Origin: Gammaproteobacteria bacterium
GTDB taxonomy: Bacteria; Pseudomonadota; Gammaproteobacteria; UBA6429; Thiohalophilaceae
DNA length: 64,000 bases
NCBI GenBank assembly: GCA_016194635.1
Contig: JACQBC010000030.1
Coordinates: 186,001 to 250,000, forward strand
Direction of reading: 5' to 3'
Program-made: the position numbers and the translations under genes
Notes under the pieces: generated by a model
Told to the model about the DNA's origin: nothing
What the model saw: the letters and a program-made list of their open reading frames with translations, nothing else
Database searches by the model: none
Shown: in pieces, positions 19,620 through 29,774 of the stretch
Layout: every line of letters starts with the position of its first letter
Numbering within the stretch: the stretch's first letter is position 1

Positions 19620-20815
19620 GTGAATGACTGCAGCGGTTGTGACCTGCGGCCTTCAAGTCGTAATTCCATATCCACGCGTAATAACATTCCCAGCGCCACA
19701 CACATCACCACGATGCTGCTACCGCCGTAACTCATGAAGGGCAGGGTCAGACCCTTGGTGGGTAACACCCCCATGTTCACGCCCATATTGATAAACGCTT
19801 GCAGCCCGATCCAAATACCAATCCCATAGGCGATAAACGCCGCAAAAGGACGTTGGCGTTTTTCAGCGCTGCGGCCGATGTGTAAGGCCCGCGCCACCAA
19901 AATAACATACAGGCCAATCACCGCGACCACCCCGACCAAACCTAATTCTTCCGCCAGTACCGCGAATAGAAAATCGGTATGCGCCTCGGGTAAATAAAAT
20001 AATTTTTGCACCGAGGCGCCCAGTCCAACCCCGAACCATTCACCGCGGCCAAAGGCAATCAAGGCTTGGGTTAATTGAAACCCACTGTTAAAGGGATCGT
20101 CCCACGGATGTAAAAATGTTGTTAATCGTTGCGTGCGGTATTGCGCGCCCAAGGCGATGATGACCAAGAGGATCAGCCCCAATCCGCTTAATAGCGCAAA
20201 ACGTGAAATCGGCACTCCCGCCAGCCACATCAGAGCAATGATCGTGACCATCAAAACGGCAATTGAACCAAAATCCGGTTCTAACAGCAGCAGTACCACT
20301 ATGACCATCATTAATAATAAGGGTCGAACAAAGCCCGCCAGGCTGTCATGAATCGCTTGTTGGTGGCGCACCAAATAACCCGCCATGTAGATAATGCAGA
20401 ATAACTTAACCATTTCCGATGGCTGCATCGTGAACCCGGCCAAGTTTACCCAGCGCGCACTACCATTCACCGTACGCCCCAAACCCGGGATAAAAACCAG
20501 TGCCAGCAACACGCCGCTGCTAATAATCAGCACCAAGCCCAGGGATTCCCAAAACTTCATGGGTATGCGCAGCGTCATTAGTAACGCTACCACACCTACA
20601 GCGGTGAACAATAATTGACGCCATAAATAATAAAAGGGATCACCACTGTATTTTTCCGCCACCGATACCGAGGCCGATCCCACCATAATCAATCCCAGGG
20701 TAATTAATACCAGGCTGCTCCCAATGATCCAGTAATCCATCGTACGGGTTGCCTCGGGTGTATGAGCTGTATCGTTCCAGGCGTGTTGTAAATACAGTTG
20801 CATATCGGACTTCAT
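19613..20815 (-). CDS. ftsW: Septal peptidoglycan polymerase FtsW
   Basis: FtsW is the SEDS-family glycosyltransferase that works with FtsI to build septal wall. The 400-residue product is highly hydrophobic with about ten predicted membrane helices. SEDS hallmarks seen include the periplasmic loop region PEAHTDFLFAVLAEELG, with the catalytic Asp in HTDF, and the C-terminal GLTLPFMSYGGSS. The start overlaps the murD stop as ATGA. Confidence 0.97.
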   Translation of the reverse strand: MKSDMQLYLQHAWNDTAHTPEATRTMDYWIIGSSLVLITLGLIMVGSASVSVAEKYSGDPFYYLWRQLLFTAVGVVALLMTLRIPMKFWESLGLVLIISSGVLLALVFIPGLGRTVNGSARWVNLAGFTMQPSEMVKLFCIIYMAGYLVRHQQAIHDSLAGFVRPLLLMMVIVVLLLLEPDFGSIAVLMVTIIALMWLAGVPISRFALLSGLGLILLVIIALGAQYRTQRLTTFLHPWDDPFNSGFQLTQALIAFGRGEWFGVGLGASVQKLFYLPEAHTDFLFAVLAEELGLVGVVAVIGLYVILVARALHIGRSAEKRQRPFAAFIAYGIGIWIGLQAFINMGVNMGVLPTKGLTLPFMSYGGSSIVVMCVALGMLLRVDMELRLEGRRSQPLQSFTW

Positions 20816-22212
20816 GCCAACAACTCCCGGACGCGCTGCATAAATATTTCGCCACGCTGTTCATAACCGCTAAACATGTCGAAACTCGCACAGGCAGGTG
20901 AAAGTAACACGGCGTCGCCCGGCTCCGCTAAACGTTGGGATTGAAGTATTGCATCGTCCAGGCTTTTTACCCGTGTGATGGGAACCGCATCCTTAATCGC
21001 CTCGGCAATCAAGCCGGCGTCTTGCCCCAACAACATTACGTGCCGCGCGCGTTGTTGTAGGGGCGCGCGCAACGCAGAAAAATCCTGGCCCTTACCTTGT
21101 CCACCGAGAATAACAATCAACTTGGTTGCCGGAATTCCCGTAATTGCAGCCAATGCAGCCCCCACGTTGGTTCCTTTGGAATCGTTGTACCAAGTGACGC
21201 CTGCTTTTTCGATAATCCATTGACTGCGATGCGGCAATCCTGGGAATTGTTGTAAGGCCCTAAGCATCGCCTCCATGGGAAGATTCACAGCGCACCCCAG
21301 CGCCAAGGCCGCCAAGGCATTGGCCACATTGTGCTGTCCTGTGATCTTCATCGCGTTTACGGCTAACAAGGGGTGCTTGCCCTGGGCTATCCAGTCACCG
21401 TCGGCCAGCCGTAATACACCAAAGTCGGAATTCTTGACCGGTGCGGCCAGGCTAAAATGCAGTACCTTGCGTTGCGCGGGTAACTCCCGCGTAAATGCGC
21501 TCACGTAAATATCATCATCATTACACACCACGATCCCAGTGCCGCGATAGATCCTAGCCTTGGCGCGGGCATATTCCTGCAACGAGGAATAACGATCCAT
21601 ATGATCTTCGCTGATATTAAGAATCACACTTGCCTGTGGATCCAAGTGGAGGGTGGTTTCGAGTTGAAAACTGGACAACTCCAAGACGTAATACTGTGGG
21701 TCTTGCGGAAGTAAATCTAACGCCGGTATACCCAAGTTTGCGCCGGCACCGACACTAAACCCCGCTTGTTGTACCATGGCAGCAACCAGCGAGGTTACCG
21801 TACTCTTTCCATTGGAGCCGGTGATTGCGATTACCGGTTTACGCACACACTGTGCAAAAATTTCGATATCACCGATCACTTGCGCGCCGCGTTGCGCCGC
21901 CTCGGCGATCACCGGATGCGCCACCGCCACACCGGGGCTCACAATCAACATATCCACCTGAGCGAATACCTGTGGGTCAAATTCACCCAGGAATAAGGGC
22001 ACATCGGGAAATGCTTCGTGCATAACTTTCAAACCCGGCGGTTGCAAACGGCTGTCCGCCACCGCAAATAACACCCCGCGCTGCTGCAGAAAACGCACTA
22101 CCGACAAACCGGTCTTACCCAAACCAACGACCAATACACGCTTGCCCGCGCATAGCTCTTGGCATGTGTGTGTTGATGGTTTGTGTTGCGTCGCGTGCAT
22201 TGATTGCCTCAT
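20812..22212 (-). CDS. murD: UDP-N-acetylmuramoylalanine--D-glutamate ligase
   Basis: MurD adds D-Glu to UDP-MurNAc-L-Ala. The 466-residue product has VVGLGKTGLSVVRFL at the N-terminus, the ATP loop GSNGKSTVTSL, LNISEDHMDRY in the central domain and NDSKGTNVGA near the third domain. The ATG at 22212 shares its A with the mraY TAA stop (TAATG), a classic coupled arrangement; an ATG four codons later is an alternative. Confidence 0.97.
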   Translation of the reverse strand: MRQSMHATQHKPSTHTCQELCAGKRVLVVGLGKTGLSVVRFLQQRGVLFAVADSRLQPPGLKVMHEAFPDVPLFLGEFDPQVFAQVDMLIVSPGVAVAHPVIAEAAQRGAQVIGDIEIFAQCVRKPVIAITGSNGKSTVTSLVAAMVQQAGFSVGAGANLGIPALDLLPQDPQYYVLELSSFQLETTLHLDPQASVILNISEDHMDRYSSLQEYARAKARIYRGTGIVVCNDDDIYVSAFTRELPAQRKVLHFSLAAPVKNSDFGVLRLADGDWIAQGKHPLLAVNAMKITGQHNVANALAALALGCAVNLPMEAMLRALQQFPGLPHRSQWIIEKAGVTWYNDSKGTNVGAALAAITGIPATKLIVILGGQGKGQDFSALRAPLQQRARHVMLLGQDAGLIAEAIKDAVPITRVKSLDDAILQSQRLAEPGDAVLLSPACASFDMFSGYEQRGEIFMQRVRELLA

Positions 22213-23297
22213 TAACGGATCTTTAAGGTCGCCAGTCCAACCAGTACGAGAATTACCGTAATGATCCAGAACCGCACAATTACCCGCGGCTCGGGCCAGC
22301 CCTTTAGTTCAAAATGGTGGTGGATCGGTGCCATGCGAAAGATCCGTTTGCCGGTGAGTTTGAACGACGCCACTTGTAAAATCACCGAGACGGTTTCCAT
22401 GACAAACACACCTCCCATAATGAACAACACCAGTTCCTGTCTTACCATGACGGCGACCACACCCAGGGCCGCGCCCAACGCCAAGGCTCCGACGTCACCC
22501 ATGAAGACTTGCGCTGGGTAGGTGTTAAACCATAAGAATCCCAAGCCCGCGCCAACTAACGCGCCGCAAAAAATCACCAATTCACCCGCGCCTGGTAAAT
22601 GAGGAATGGCGAGATAGGTAGCAAACGCCTTGTGGCCGCTGGCATAGGCAAAGATCCCCAACGCACCCCCCACCATCACCGTTGGCATGATCGCCAGGCC
22701 ATCCAAGCCATCGGTGAGATTCACCGCGTTACTCGCGCCGACGATCACAAAATAGGTCAACAGAATAAACCCTGCCGCTCCCAGCGGAATGGCAATATTT
22801 TTAAACAGCGGCACAATCAACACTGTTTCATCCGGCAGTTTCGCGGTGTAATACAAAAACAGGGCCGCGGCGAGCGCCGCCACTGATTGCCAAAAATATT
22901 TGTAACGTGCAACCAAGCCACGCGAATCGCGTTTAATCAATTTTTTGTAGTCATCCACCCACCCTATCACGCCGAACATCGTGGTGACCGCCAACACCAC
23001 CCAGGTGTGACGGTTAGTGAGATCCGACCACAACAAGGTACTGATCCCCACCGCGACCAGGATCAAAGCACCTCCCATCGTAGGTGTACCGGCTTTGGAG
23101 AAATGCGATTGTGGCCCATCACTACGCACGGTCTGGCCAATTTTGTAGGTACTGAGTTTGCGGATCATCGCCGGTCCAATCCAAAATGAAATTAACAAGG
23201 CGGTTAACACCCCCAGGATTGCGCGCAAGGTCAGGTATCCAAACACATTAAATCCGCTGTAATACTTTTCCAAATAATCTGCTAAATGAAATAACAC
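22212..23297 (-). CDS. mraY: Phospho-MurNAc-pentapeptide transferase MraY
   Basis: MraY makes lipid I by joining phospho-MurNAc-pentapeptide to undecaprenyl phosphate. The 361-residue integral membrane protein has about ten helices. Key motifs are [22 protein letters not shown] with the catalytic DD pair, [13 protein letters not shown] with its metal Asp, and [12 protein letters not shown] with the HHH triad. It follows murF by two bases. Confidence 0.98.
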   Translation of the reverse strand: MLFHLADYLEKYYSGFNVFGYLTLRAILGVLTALLISFWIGPAMIRKLSTYKIGQTVRSDGPQSHFSKAGTPTMGGALILVAVGISTLLWSDLTNRHTWVVLAVTTMFGVIGWVDDYKKLIKRDSRGLVARYKYFWQSVAALAAALFLYYTAKLPDETVLIVPLFKNIAIPLGAAGFILLTYFVIVGASNAVNLTDGLDGLAIMPTVMVGGALGIFAYASGHKAFATYLAIPHLPGAGELVIFCGALVGAGLGFLWFNTYPAQVFMGDVGALALGAALGVVAVMVRQELVLFIMGGVFVMETVSVILQVASFKLTGKRIFRMAPIHHHFELKGWPEPRVIVRFWIITVILVLVGLATLKIR

Positions 23298-23299
23298 GT

Positions 23300-24658
23300 T
23301 TATTGTCCCTCGGACTGTGTCAGCGCCTGCACCACATTCTCCATATGCATAGCGCGTGAACCTTTAATCAACAGCGTGACCTGTTCCGACAAGTCTGCAA
23401 TCAATGAAGCAATTAACGCCGAATGTTCGCTAAAACTTTTGGCGCTTGGTCCAAAGCCTGTCGCGGCGTGTTTGGCGAGTCCGCCGACGGTATATAAGCG
23501 ATCAATACCTTGCGCTTGGGCGTAGACACCGGCCTCGTGGTGCAATTGTTCCGCACCGGCACCCAGCTCGCCCATATCACCCAGGGCTAGGAAACGCTGG
23601 CTTGGAAACTCGCTCAACACATCCACCGCCGCGCGCAAGGACGCGGGATTGGCATTATAGGTATCATCAATAAGGTGACTACCGTGTTTGCCGGGTTTGA
23701 GTTGTAGCCTGCCCTTGACCGGCGGCATGGAATGCAAACCGCGTTGAATATCTTGTAAATCACAACCCACCGCCAGCGCCGCACTCGCCGCGGCCAAGGC
23801 ATTGCGCACATTATGCTTACCCAATAACGGTAATTGCACTTCTATACCACCCTGGGGTGTTTGCAGCTGCAAACCGGCACCGCGGGTCGAGGTCGAAGAA
23901 CTTGCCGACACACTTGCGGTGTTACTAAAGCCAAAACTCATTAGCGGGTGTCCAATACACAACCCCTGCCAATAGGCGGCAAATGGATCATCGCTGTTGA
24001 TGATCGCTGTACCGTTTTTGGATAAACCACTGAAAATTTCACCCTTGGCCAGGGCCACCCCTTGCAAGCTGCCAAACCCTTCTAAATGCGCGGGACCGGC
24101 GTTAGTGATTAACGCCACATCGGGTTTAACCAATTTAGTTAAATACGCAATCTCGTTGGGGTGGTTCGCGCCCAATTCGATCACTGCACATTGATACCCG
24201 TGATTCAACCTTAATAAGGTTAATGGCACGCCGATATCATTATTTAAATTTCCCTGGGTGGCCAGCACCTGGCCGCGTTGCGCGCAAATGGCCGCCAGCA
24301 TTTCCTTAACCGTGGTCTTACCGTTGCTGCCCGTAATCGCAATCACTGGAATTTTAAATTGCTGCCGCCAAGCACTGGCCAGACGGCCCAAGGCCAGACG
24401 CGTGTCGTCGACTACGATCTGCGCTACGGGTACGTTTAAGGGATGGTCCACCAGCACCGCTGTGGCGCCCTCTTGTACCGCAGTCATGGCGAAATCATGG
24501 GCATCGAATCTCGGACCACGTAGGGCGATGAATAGATCACCCTGTGCGATCGTACGTGTATCGGTACTGATGCCGCTGATCGTCGTCGCGGTCCCAATCA
24601 CCCGCGCCTGTAAGGCGGTTGCGATTTTATCCAAGTTCCAATTCAGGCTGGCTGTCAT
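23300..24658 (-). CDS. murF: UDP-MurNAc-tripeptide--D-alanyl-D-alanine ligase
   Basis: MurF attaches D-Ala-D-Ala, the product of Ddl, to complete the pentapeptide precursor. The 452-residue form starts at ATG 24658 ([16 protein letters not shown]), one base after the murE stop. The open frame extends 23 codons upstream into murE, but similarity begins here. The ATP loop [23 protein letters not shown] and [11 protein letters not shown] are all present. Confidence 0.96.
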   Translation of the reverse strand: MTASLNWNLDKIATALQARVIGTATTISGISTDTRTIAQGDLFIALRGPRFDAHDFAMTAVQEGATAVLVDHPLNVPVAQIVVDDTRLALGRLASAWRQQFKIPVIAITGSNGKTTVKEMLAAICAQRGQVLATQGNLNNDIGVPLTLLRLNHGYQCAVIELGANHPNEIAYLTKLVKPDVALITNAGPAHLEGFGSLQGVALAKGEIFSGLSKNGTAIINSDDPFAAYWQGLCIGHPLMSFGFSNTASVSASSSTSTRGAGLQLQTPQGGIEVQLPLLGKHNVRNALAAASAALAVGCDLQDIQRGLHSMPPVKGRLQLKPGKHGSHLIDDTYNANPASLRAAVDVLSEFPSQRFLALGDMGELGAGAEQLHHEAGVYAQAQGIDRLYTVGGLAKHAATGFGPSAKSFSEHSALIASLIADLSEQVTLLIKGSRAMHMENVVQALTQSEGQ

Positions 24659-24659
24659 A

Positions 24660-26183
24660 TTAGCCGGCCTGATGGAACACTTGGTTAACCACCGCGACAT
24701 CGCTAAACGGCAGTTTTTGATCACCAATCTGTTGGTAGGTTTCGTGACCCTTGCCGGCGATTAAAACCAGATCCTGCGGGCTGGCGAGAGCCAGTACTTG
24801 CCGGATCGCTAAACGACGATCGGATTCAATCAGCGCCGCCTTCGACGCGGTCAGCCCTGCTTGAATTTGCTGAATAATCTGCAGAGGGTCCTCGTGACGT
24901 GGGTTATCACTGGTAATAACCACCTTGTCGGCATAGGTCTGGGCGATACTCCCCATCAAGGGACGTTTGATGGTGTCCCGATCACCCCCACAACCGAACA
25001 CACACCAGAGTTTACCTTGCGCATGCCCCCGCAGTGAGGTTAACGCTTGTAACAAGGCATCGGGTGTATGCGCATAGTCAACAACGACTGTCGCATGCCG
25101 TGGCGAACGCAATAACTGCATTCGGCCTGCGACGGGTTGGAGTTGGGTAAGCGCTGTTAATGCCGCAGACCAAGGCAGTTTGTGATGCAATAACACCCCT
25201 AGGGTGGCCAACACATTGCTAACATTGAATTTTCCGTACAGCGGAAGTCGCAGCCGGTCTTCACCGTAAACGCTACAAACACGAAACGCTATTCCATGGC
25301 TACTCAATTCAACCATGTCGGCGAATAGATCCGGCCGTTGTGATTGCGCGTTCATGCCGTATGTCAACACCGCAACGTCGGGCTTAAGCGCTTGATGAAA
25401 TATACGTCCCTGTGGATCATCGGTATTAATCACAGCCTGACGCAGACCCGGCCAATGAAATAATTTCTGCTTGGCGCGCGCATAACTGGCGAAATTTTTA
25501 TGATAGTCCAAATGATCGTGGGTTAAATTGGTAAACACCGCGCAGTCTATCGACACTCCGTTAATCCGTGCCTGATCCAGCGCATGGGATGAAACCTCCA
25601 TGGCCACGACCTTAGCTCCCTGGGCGCGTAACTGCGCCAACCAATGTTGCGTGGTGATCCCATCGGGTGTGGTATGTTGCGACACCTGCAATGCCCCTGG
25701 AAATCCCCAGCCGAGCGTGCCAATTACCCCACAATGATCGTTGTCCGCCAGTGCCTGCGCGATGAACTGGGTGGTGGAGGTTTTGCCGTTGGTCCCGGTG
25801 ACACCGACCATGTACATGGATTTTGACGGGCCATTATATAAACGGTCGGCAAAAGTGCCGACCAATTGAGTCAAATTGTTGATGGCGATACAGGGAACCC
25901 GCGCCCCGCCGGGTGAGGCTCGCCAGCTCAGGGCTATCGACAGCGTGGTGCGATCACTATCCCATAATACCGCCGCCGCCCCTTGGGTAATGGCCTGATC
26001 GATATAATGCCGGCCATCGGCGTGTTGACCGGTACAAGCAAGAAACACATCACCGTGTTGTACCTTGCGGCTGTCGAGCACTAACTGCTGCACCACGCGA
26101 TCCATCTCCGTAGGTACCGTCACGATGCCCTGCAGTAATTCACTGAGCAATAACGAGTCCGTTTGCTTCAGCGCACACATCAT
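24660..26183 (-). CDS. murE: UDP-MurNAc-L-Ala-D-Glu--meso-diaminopimelate ligase
   Basis: MurE adds the third residue of the stem peptide. The DNPRHEDP motif is the marker for meso-diaminopimelate, rather than lysine, as substrate, so the wall is the usual Gram-negative type. The ATP loop GTNGKTSTTQF and the carbamylated-lysine region HTTPDG are present. The 507-residue length is normal. The start overlaps the ftsI stop as ATGA. Confidence 0.97.
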   Translation of the reverse strand: MMCALKQTDSLLLSELLQGIVTVPTEMDRVVQQLVLDSRKVQHGDVFLACTGQHADGRHYIDQAITQGAAAVLWDSDRTTLSIALSWRASPGGARVPCIAINNLTQLVGTFADRLYNGPSKSMYMVGVTGTNGKTSTTQFIAQALADNDHCGVIGTLGWGFPGALQVSQHTTPDGITTQHWLAQLRAQGAKVVAMEVSSHALDQARINGVSIDCAVFTNLTHDHLDYHKNFASYARAKQKLFHWPGLRQAVINTDDPQGRIFHQALKPDVAVLTYGMNAQSQRPDLFADMVELSSHGIAFRVCSVYGEDRLRLPLYGKFNVSNVLATLGVLLHHKLPWSAALTALTQLQPVAGRMQLLRSPRHATVVVDYAHTPDALLQALTSLRGHAQGKLWCVFGCGGDRDTIKRPLMGSIAQTYADKVVITSDNPRHEDPLQIIQQIQAGLTASKAALIESDRRLAIRQVLALASPQDLVLIAGKGHETYQQIGDQKLPFSDVAVVNQVFHQAG

Positions 26184-27892
26184 GGCCGCTCCGCGAGATA
26201 GGCCAATTGCGCCTTGCCCTTGGGTATTTCATCCGGCGGCACGTCCAACAAACGCAGGGCGCCGGCCATCACCCGCGCGAACACCGGCGCGGCGACTTGA
26301 CCTCCGTAATACGCTTTACCACTGGGTTCATGGATCGCAATCGCCATGACCAACCGCGGTTGTTGCGCCGGGGCCATGCCGGCAAACACCGCCACGTATT
26401 TATCGTCGCTATAACCCTCGGGGCCAAGTTTTTTTACTGTGCCGGTTTTGCCCGCCACCAGATAACCTGGAATACTTGCTTTGATCGCCGTGCCACCTTC
26501 GGCCACCACGCTTTCCATCATATAACGCACTTGTTGGGTAATCTTTTTATCAAGCACTGCCTCACCCGCGACCGCGGTTGGCTGCAATAAAAAACTTACC
26601 GGTCGACGCACCCCATCGGCCGCTAATATCGAGTAGGCGCGCGCGAGTTGCAAGGTGGTTACCGACAACCCATAACCGTAGGATAGGGTGGCGCGTTCGA
26701 TCGGGTGCGTATAACGTGCCGCCACCATTTCACCCGCCACTTCACCAGGGAAACCACTGCCGGTAGACACACCAAAACCCACCCGTTGATGCACTTGCAA
26801 TAACAATTGCGGCGGTATGGCCAACGATAACTTGCTCGCACCCACGTTACTGGATTTTTGAATAATGCCACCGAGATCCAAGCGGCCATAATCATGAACA
26901 TCCCGTACCGTGAGACGACCCACTTGGTAATACCCCGGCTCGGTATCAATTACGGTGTTAGGTTTAAATTGACCGGATTCAAGCGCGGCGACGATTGTGA
27001 AGGGTTTCACCGTTGAACCAGGCTCGAATAAATCCGTTACAGCACGATTACGCGAGCGCGCGCTCGAATAATCATCGCGATTATTCGGATTCAGCGCCGG
27101 TTGGTTCACCATTGCCAATACTTCGCCGCTGTCCACATCCAAAATCACCGCCGAGCCGGATTTGGCCTTGTTGGCCAGTACCGCGCTCTTAAGTTCACGA
27201 TAGGCCAAATACTGCAGCCGCCGATCCAAACTCAACACCAAATCCTTGCCGGGACGCGGTTGTTTTTTAATATCGACATCTTTGATTATCTGTCCAAGAC
27301 GATCTTTCATCACGGTTTGCGCCCCGTTGGTTCCGCGCAACCAGCTGTCATAACTGAGTTCGATTCCCTCCTGACCATTATCATCAACATTGGTCATGCC
27401 GATGACGTGGGCGAATACTTCACCATCGGGATAATAACGCCGGTATTCGCGCAACAAGGATACCCCGGGAATTTGCAGCGCGCTTACGCGTTGCGCGGTC
27501 TCGGGCGTGTCATGGCGTTTGAGATAGACAAATTCTTTATCCGCGCGTGCGGCGATTAATTCCTGAATCGCCCGTGGGGTAGTCTCCAGCAACTTGGCCA
27601 ATTCTTGTAATTGTTTTTTGTTCGGGTCAAATTGCGCGGGGTTGGCCCAGACCGAATCCACCGGGGTACTCACCGCCAACGGTTCGCCGTGCCGATCGGT
27701 GATCATGCCGCGATGCGCGGTCAGCGGCAAGGTACGCAGGCTGCGTGCATCACCCTGGGTTTGCAAAAATTTTTTATTCAGTACATGCAATTCAAACGCG
27801 CGCGCCACCAACACCGTGCTGACCACCACAAATACCAACCACACGGTGAGATAGCGCCAACGGCCTGTTGCTTGGGGCAGGTAATCCTTCAT
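26180..27892 (-). CDS. ftsI: Septal penicillin-binding protein FtsI (PBP3)
   Basis: FtsI is the monofunctional class B transpeptidase that cross-links septal wall together with FtsW. From the ATG at 27892 the product is 570 residues with one membrane helix (about 14-32). The penicillin-binding triad is complete: Ser293-Thr-Val-Lys296 in EPGSTVKPF, Ser-Ser-Asn at 347-349 and Lys-Thr-Gly at 482-484. The open frame extends 40 codons further, but the chosen ATG overlaps the ftsL stop as ATGA and gives normal N-terminal topology. Confidence 0.97.
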   Translation of the reverse strand: MKDYLPQATGRWRYLTVWLVFVVVSTVLVARAFELHVLNKKFLQTQGDARSLRTLPLTAHRGMITDRHGEPLAVSTPVDSVWANPAQFDPNKKQLQELAKLLETTPRAIQELIAARADKEFVYLKRHDTPETAQRVSALQIPGVSLLREYRRYYPDGEVFAHVIGMTNVDDNGQEGIELSYDSWLRGTNGAQTVMKDRLGQIIKDVDIKKQPRPGKDLVLSLDRRLQYLAYRELKSAVLANKAKSGSAVILDVDSGEVLAMVNQPALNPNNRDDYSSARSRNRAVTDLFEPGSTVKPFTIVAALESGQFKPNTVIDTEPGYYQVGRLTVRDVHDYGRLDLGGIIQKSSNVGASKLSLAIPPQLLLQVHQRVGFGVSTGSGFPGEVAGEMVAARYTHPIERATLSYGYGLSVTTLQLARAYSILAADGVRRPVSFLLQPTAVAGEAVLDKKITQQVRYMMESVVAEGGTAIKASIPGYLVAGKTGTVKKLGPEGYSDDKYVAVFAGMAPAQQPRLVMAIAIHEPSGKAYYGGQVAAPVFARVMAGALRLLDVPPDEIPKGKAQLAYLAERP

Positions 27893-28155
27893 GGTTTGAC
27901 AATCACCACGTCGTTGTAATCCACGTTGCGCATCGCCAATTTCTGATGCGCGACTTCTTCGATCCGGCTGTGCGTGGCCCAGGTGCTTTGCTCCAGTTGT
28001 AACCGCCCCCAATCCACATCCAAGGCATCGCGGTGTTGCTGCAAATCGCGGAATTCCACGTACATCATGCGGTTCTGGTGTTTGGCGTACACCACTCCCA
28101 ATGCTGTGACTACGAGCAGCACGCCAAGCATTAGAGTGGTGATCTTGAGCGTCAT
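27889..28155 (-). CDS. ftsL: Cell division protein FtsL
   Basis: FtsL is a small bitopic divisome protein that pairs with FtsB and FtsQ and activates FtsWI. The 88 residues comprise a short cytoplasmic end, one membrane helix (about residues 7-24) and a periplasmic coiled coil, with [19 protein letters not shown] matching the conserved region. Position between rsmH and ftsI and ATGA overlaps on both sides support the call. Confidence 0.93.
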   Translation of the reverse strand: MTLKITTLMLGVLLVVTALGVVYAKHQNRMMYVEFRDLQQHRDALDVDWGRLQLEQSTWATHSRIEEVAHQKLAMRNVDYNDVVIVKP

Positions 28156-29087
28156 GCTAATTTCTCCGCTACCCGTAGAATAGCGCTGCGCGCACGCGCA
28201 TTAGCGTGTATCTCGGTATCACTGGGCTTGATCGGTTTTCCCACCAAACGCCACTTGGGATTCTCCTGCACATGGGTTATCGGTAAATCCAGTGGAAATT
28301 GTTCGCCACGACTCATATCACGCATAAACCTTTTAACAATACGATCTTCCAACGAATGGAAACTGATCACGACCACCCGCCCACCGGGCGCGAGCAGGTC
28401 GTGCAATTGCGCCAAACATTGCCGCAACTCGTCTAACTCGCGATTGATAAAAATCCGGATCGCCATAAAGCTACGGGTAGCGGGATCCTTGTTACGTTCG
28501 CGTGTCGGGACCGCTGTGGCAACCACCGCGGCTAAACGCTGGGTAGTATCAATAGGAGATTGCTGACGTGCGGCTATGATGGCGCGGGCAATACGGCGCG
28601 CATAACGTTCTTCACCATAATGAAAAATCACCTCGGCGATCTCGGCTTCACTGGCCTGGGCTAACCAGGCGGCGGCGGACATACCATTGTCGGCGTCCAT
28701 GCGCATATCCAGTGGGCCGCTATGACGAAAACTAAACCCACGTTGGGGATCGTCCAACTGCGGCGACGATACGCCTAAATCCAGCAGTACCCCGTTAAGC
28801 TGTCCGCGCCAGCCCAACCGGTCAACCAACTCCCCCAGCTGGGCAAAACTGGCCTTATATATATAGATACGCGGTTCTTGCCCAAATTCGGCTTGGGCGT
28901 GAGCAACCGCCGCGGGATCTTTATCAACCGCCAACAATCGGCCCTGTGCACCCAGTTGGCTTAGCAGCATGCGGCTATGCCCTCCGCGCCCAAAGGTGCC
29001 GTCCACATAGGTCCCCATCGGCTGCACCTGCAGCGCCGCCACGGCCTCGTGTAATAACACCGTTTGATGGGGGAAATATCCTGTCAC
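28152..29087 (-). CDS. rsmH: 16S rRNA m4C1402 methyltransferase RsmH
   Basis: RsmH (MraW) methylates the N4 of C1402 in 16S rRNA using SAM. The 311-residue product begins with [10 protein letters not shown], has the SAM motif [30 protein letters not shown] and the C-terminal [13 protein letters not shown]. RsmI, which modifies the ribose of the same C1402, is encoded about 1 kb away behind rnpB. The start overlaps the mraZ stop as ATGA. Confidence 0.97.
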   Translation of the reverse strand: MTGYFPHQTVLLHEAVAALQVQPMGTYVDGTFGRGGHSRMLLSQLGAQGRLLAVDKDPAAVAHAQAEFGQEPRIYIYKASFAQLGELVDRLGWRGQLNGVLLDLGVSSPQLDDPQRGFSFRHSGPLDMRMDADNGMSAAAWLAQASEAEIAEVIFHYGEERYARRIARAIIAARQQSPIDTTQRLAAVVATAVPTRERNKDPATRSFMAIRIFINRELDELRQCLAQLHDLLAPGGRVVVISFHSLEDRIVKRFMRDMSRGEQFPLDLPITHVQENPKWRLVGKPIKPSDTEIHANARARSAILRVAEKLA

Positions 29088-29539
29088 AACGATAATGATT
29101 CCAATCCATCGGATAACTCCTGGTCGGTTGTGGTTTCACCCAGCCATTTATCGCGCTGTTCATTCCACGCCTTTTCATCCCAAATCTCAAATTTATTACC
29201 TTGGCCGACTAACACAATGTGTTTGTCCAGGTTAGTCAACGCGCGCAGGGTGGGCGGTAAGAGGATGCGGCCGTGGCTGTCGATATCGCATTCCGCGGCA
29301 TGGCCCAGCAACAGCCGTTTCAGCCGCACCGCCTGTTTGTTTAAGCTGGGCAGGCGGATCAATTTACGTTCAATGTCTTCCCATTCGGTGAGGGGATAAA
29401 TCAACAAACAGGGATCACTCATATCGAGCGTCACCACCAACTGGCCATTGCCCATGGTTTGCAAGCGCTCACGGTACTTGCTAGGCATGGCCATACGCCC
29501 CTTGGCATCCAAACTCAAAATATTGACTCCACGGAACAC
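29084..29539 (-). CDS. mraZ: Transcriptional regulator MraZ
   Basis: MraZ is a ring-forming DNA-binding protein that regulates its own dcw operon. The 151-residue product has two SpoVT/AbrB-like halves, each with the DxxGR pattern: [16 protein letters not shown] near residue 10 and [15 protein letters not shown] near 85. The start is the GTG at 29539, which has a GGGGG ribosome site five bases upstream; an overlapping ATG at 29541 is in another frame. Four TGG-type boxes matching its known target lie just upstream. Confidence 0.96.
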   Translation of the reverse strand: MFRGVNILSLDAKGRMAMPSKYRERLQTMGNGQLVVTLDMSDPCLLIYPLTEWEDIERKLIRLPSLNKQAVRLKRLLLGHAAECDIDSHGRILLPPTLRALTNLDKHIVLVGQGNKFEIWDEKAWNEQRDKWLGETTTDQELSDGLESLSL

Positions 29540-29554
29540 ATCAGCCCCCTACCT

Positions 29555-29588
29555 GGCCACTTTTGCCATTTTTTCCCACTTTCACCCA
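29555..29588 (-). promoter_or_regulatory. MraZ-binding repeats upstream of mraZ
   Basis: Read on the minus strand, TGGGT (29584-29588), TGGGA (29574-29578), TGGCA (29564-29568) and TGGCC (29555-29559) recur at steps of 10, 10 and 9 bases. The first two match exactly the TGGGN boxes with five-base spacers known as MraZ targets; the last two are one-base variants. They lie between the promoter and the mraZ start, where MraZ binding would repress the operon. Confidence 0.82.
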
Positions 29589-29597
29589 CTTAACAAC

Positions 29598-29627
29598 ACT
29601 ATAGGTATTTATAGGGGCTAATGTCAA
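29598..29627 (-). promoter_or_regulatory. Sigma-70 type promoter of the dcw operon
   Basis: On the minus strand a consensus TTGACA (29622-29627) is followed after 18 bases by TATAGT (29598-29603). It lies directly upstream of the MraZ boxes and about 60 bases before the mraZ start, so it is the likely main promoter for mraZ and the genes after it. Confidence 0.75.
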
Positions 29628-29692
29628 GCCAAAATCCCCACGAAAAGGGGAATTCTTGTAATAAAGTCAGGGACTTAGCGTTGGTGCAGGGC

Positions 29693-29701
29693 TGTGGATA
29701 A
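29693..29701 (-). promoter_or_regulatory. Consensus DnaA box between mra promoter and rnpB
   Basis: The minus strand reads TTATCCACA, the high-affinity DnaA box. It lies about 65 bases upstream of the mra promoter -35 element. Only one box is seen, so binding may be weak or the match may be chance; no origin-like cluster is present. Confidence 0.35.
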
Positions 29702-29774
29702 GTAACTTTTTTGCAAAATCAATCTGACAAAAAACAACGACTTAGAATGATCTGCTAAAGTAAATAGAGAAGAG

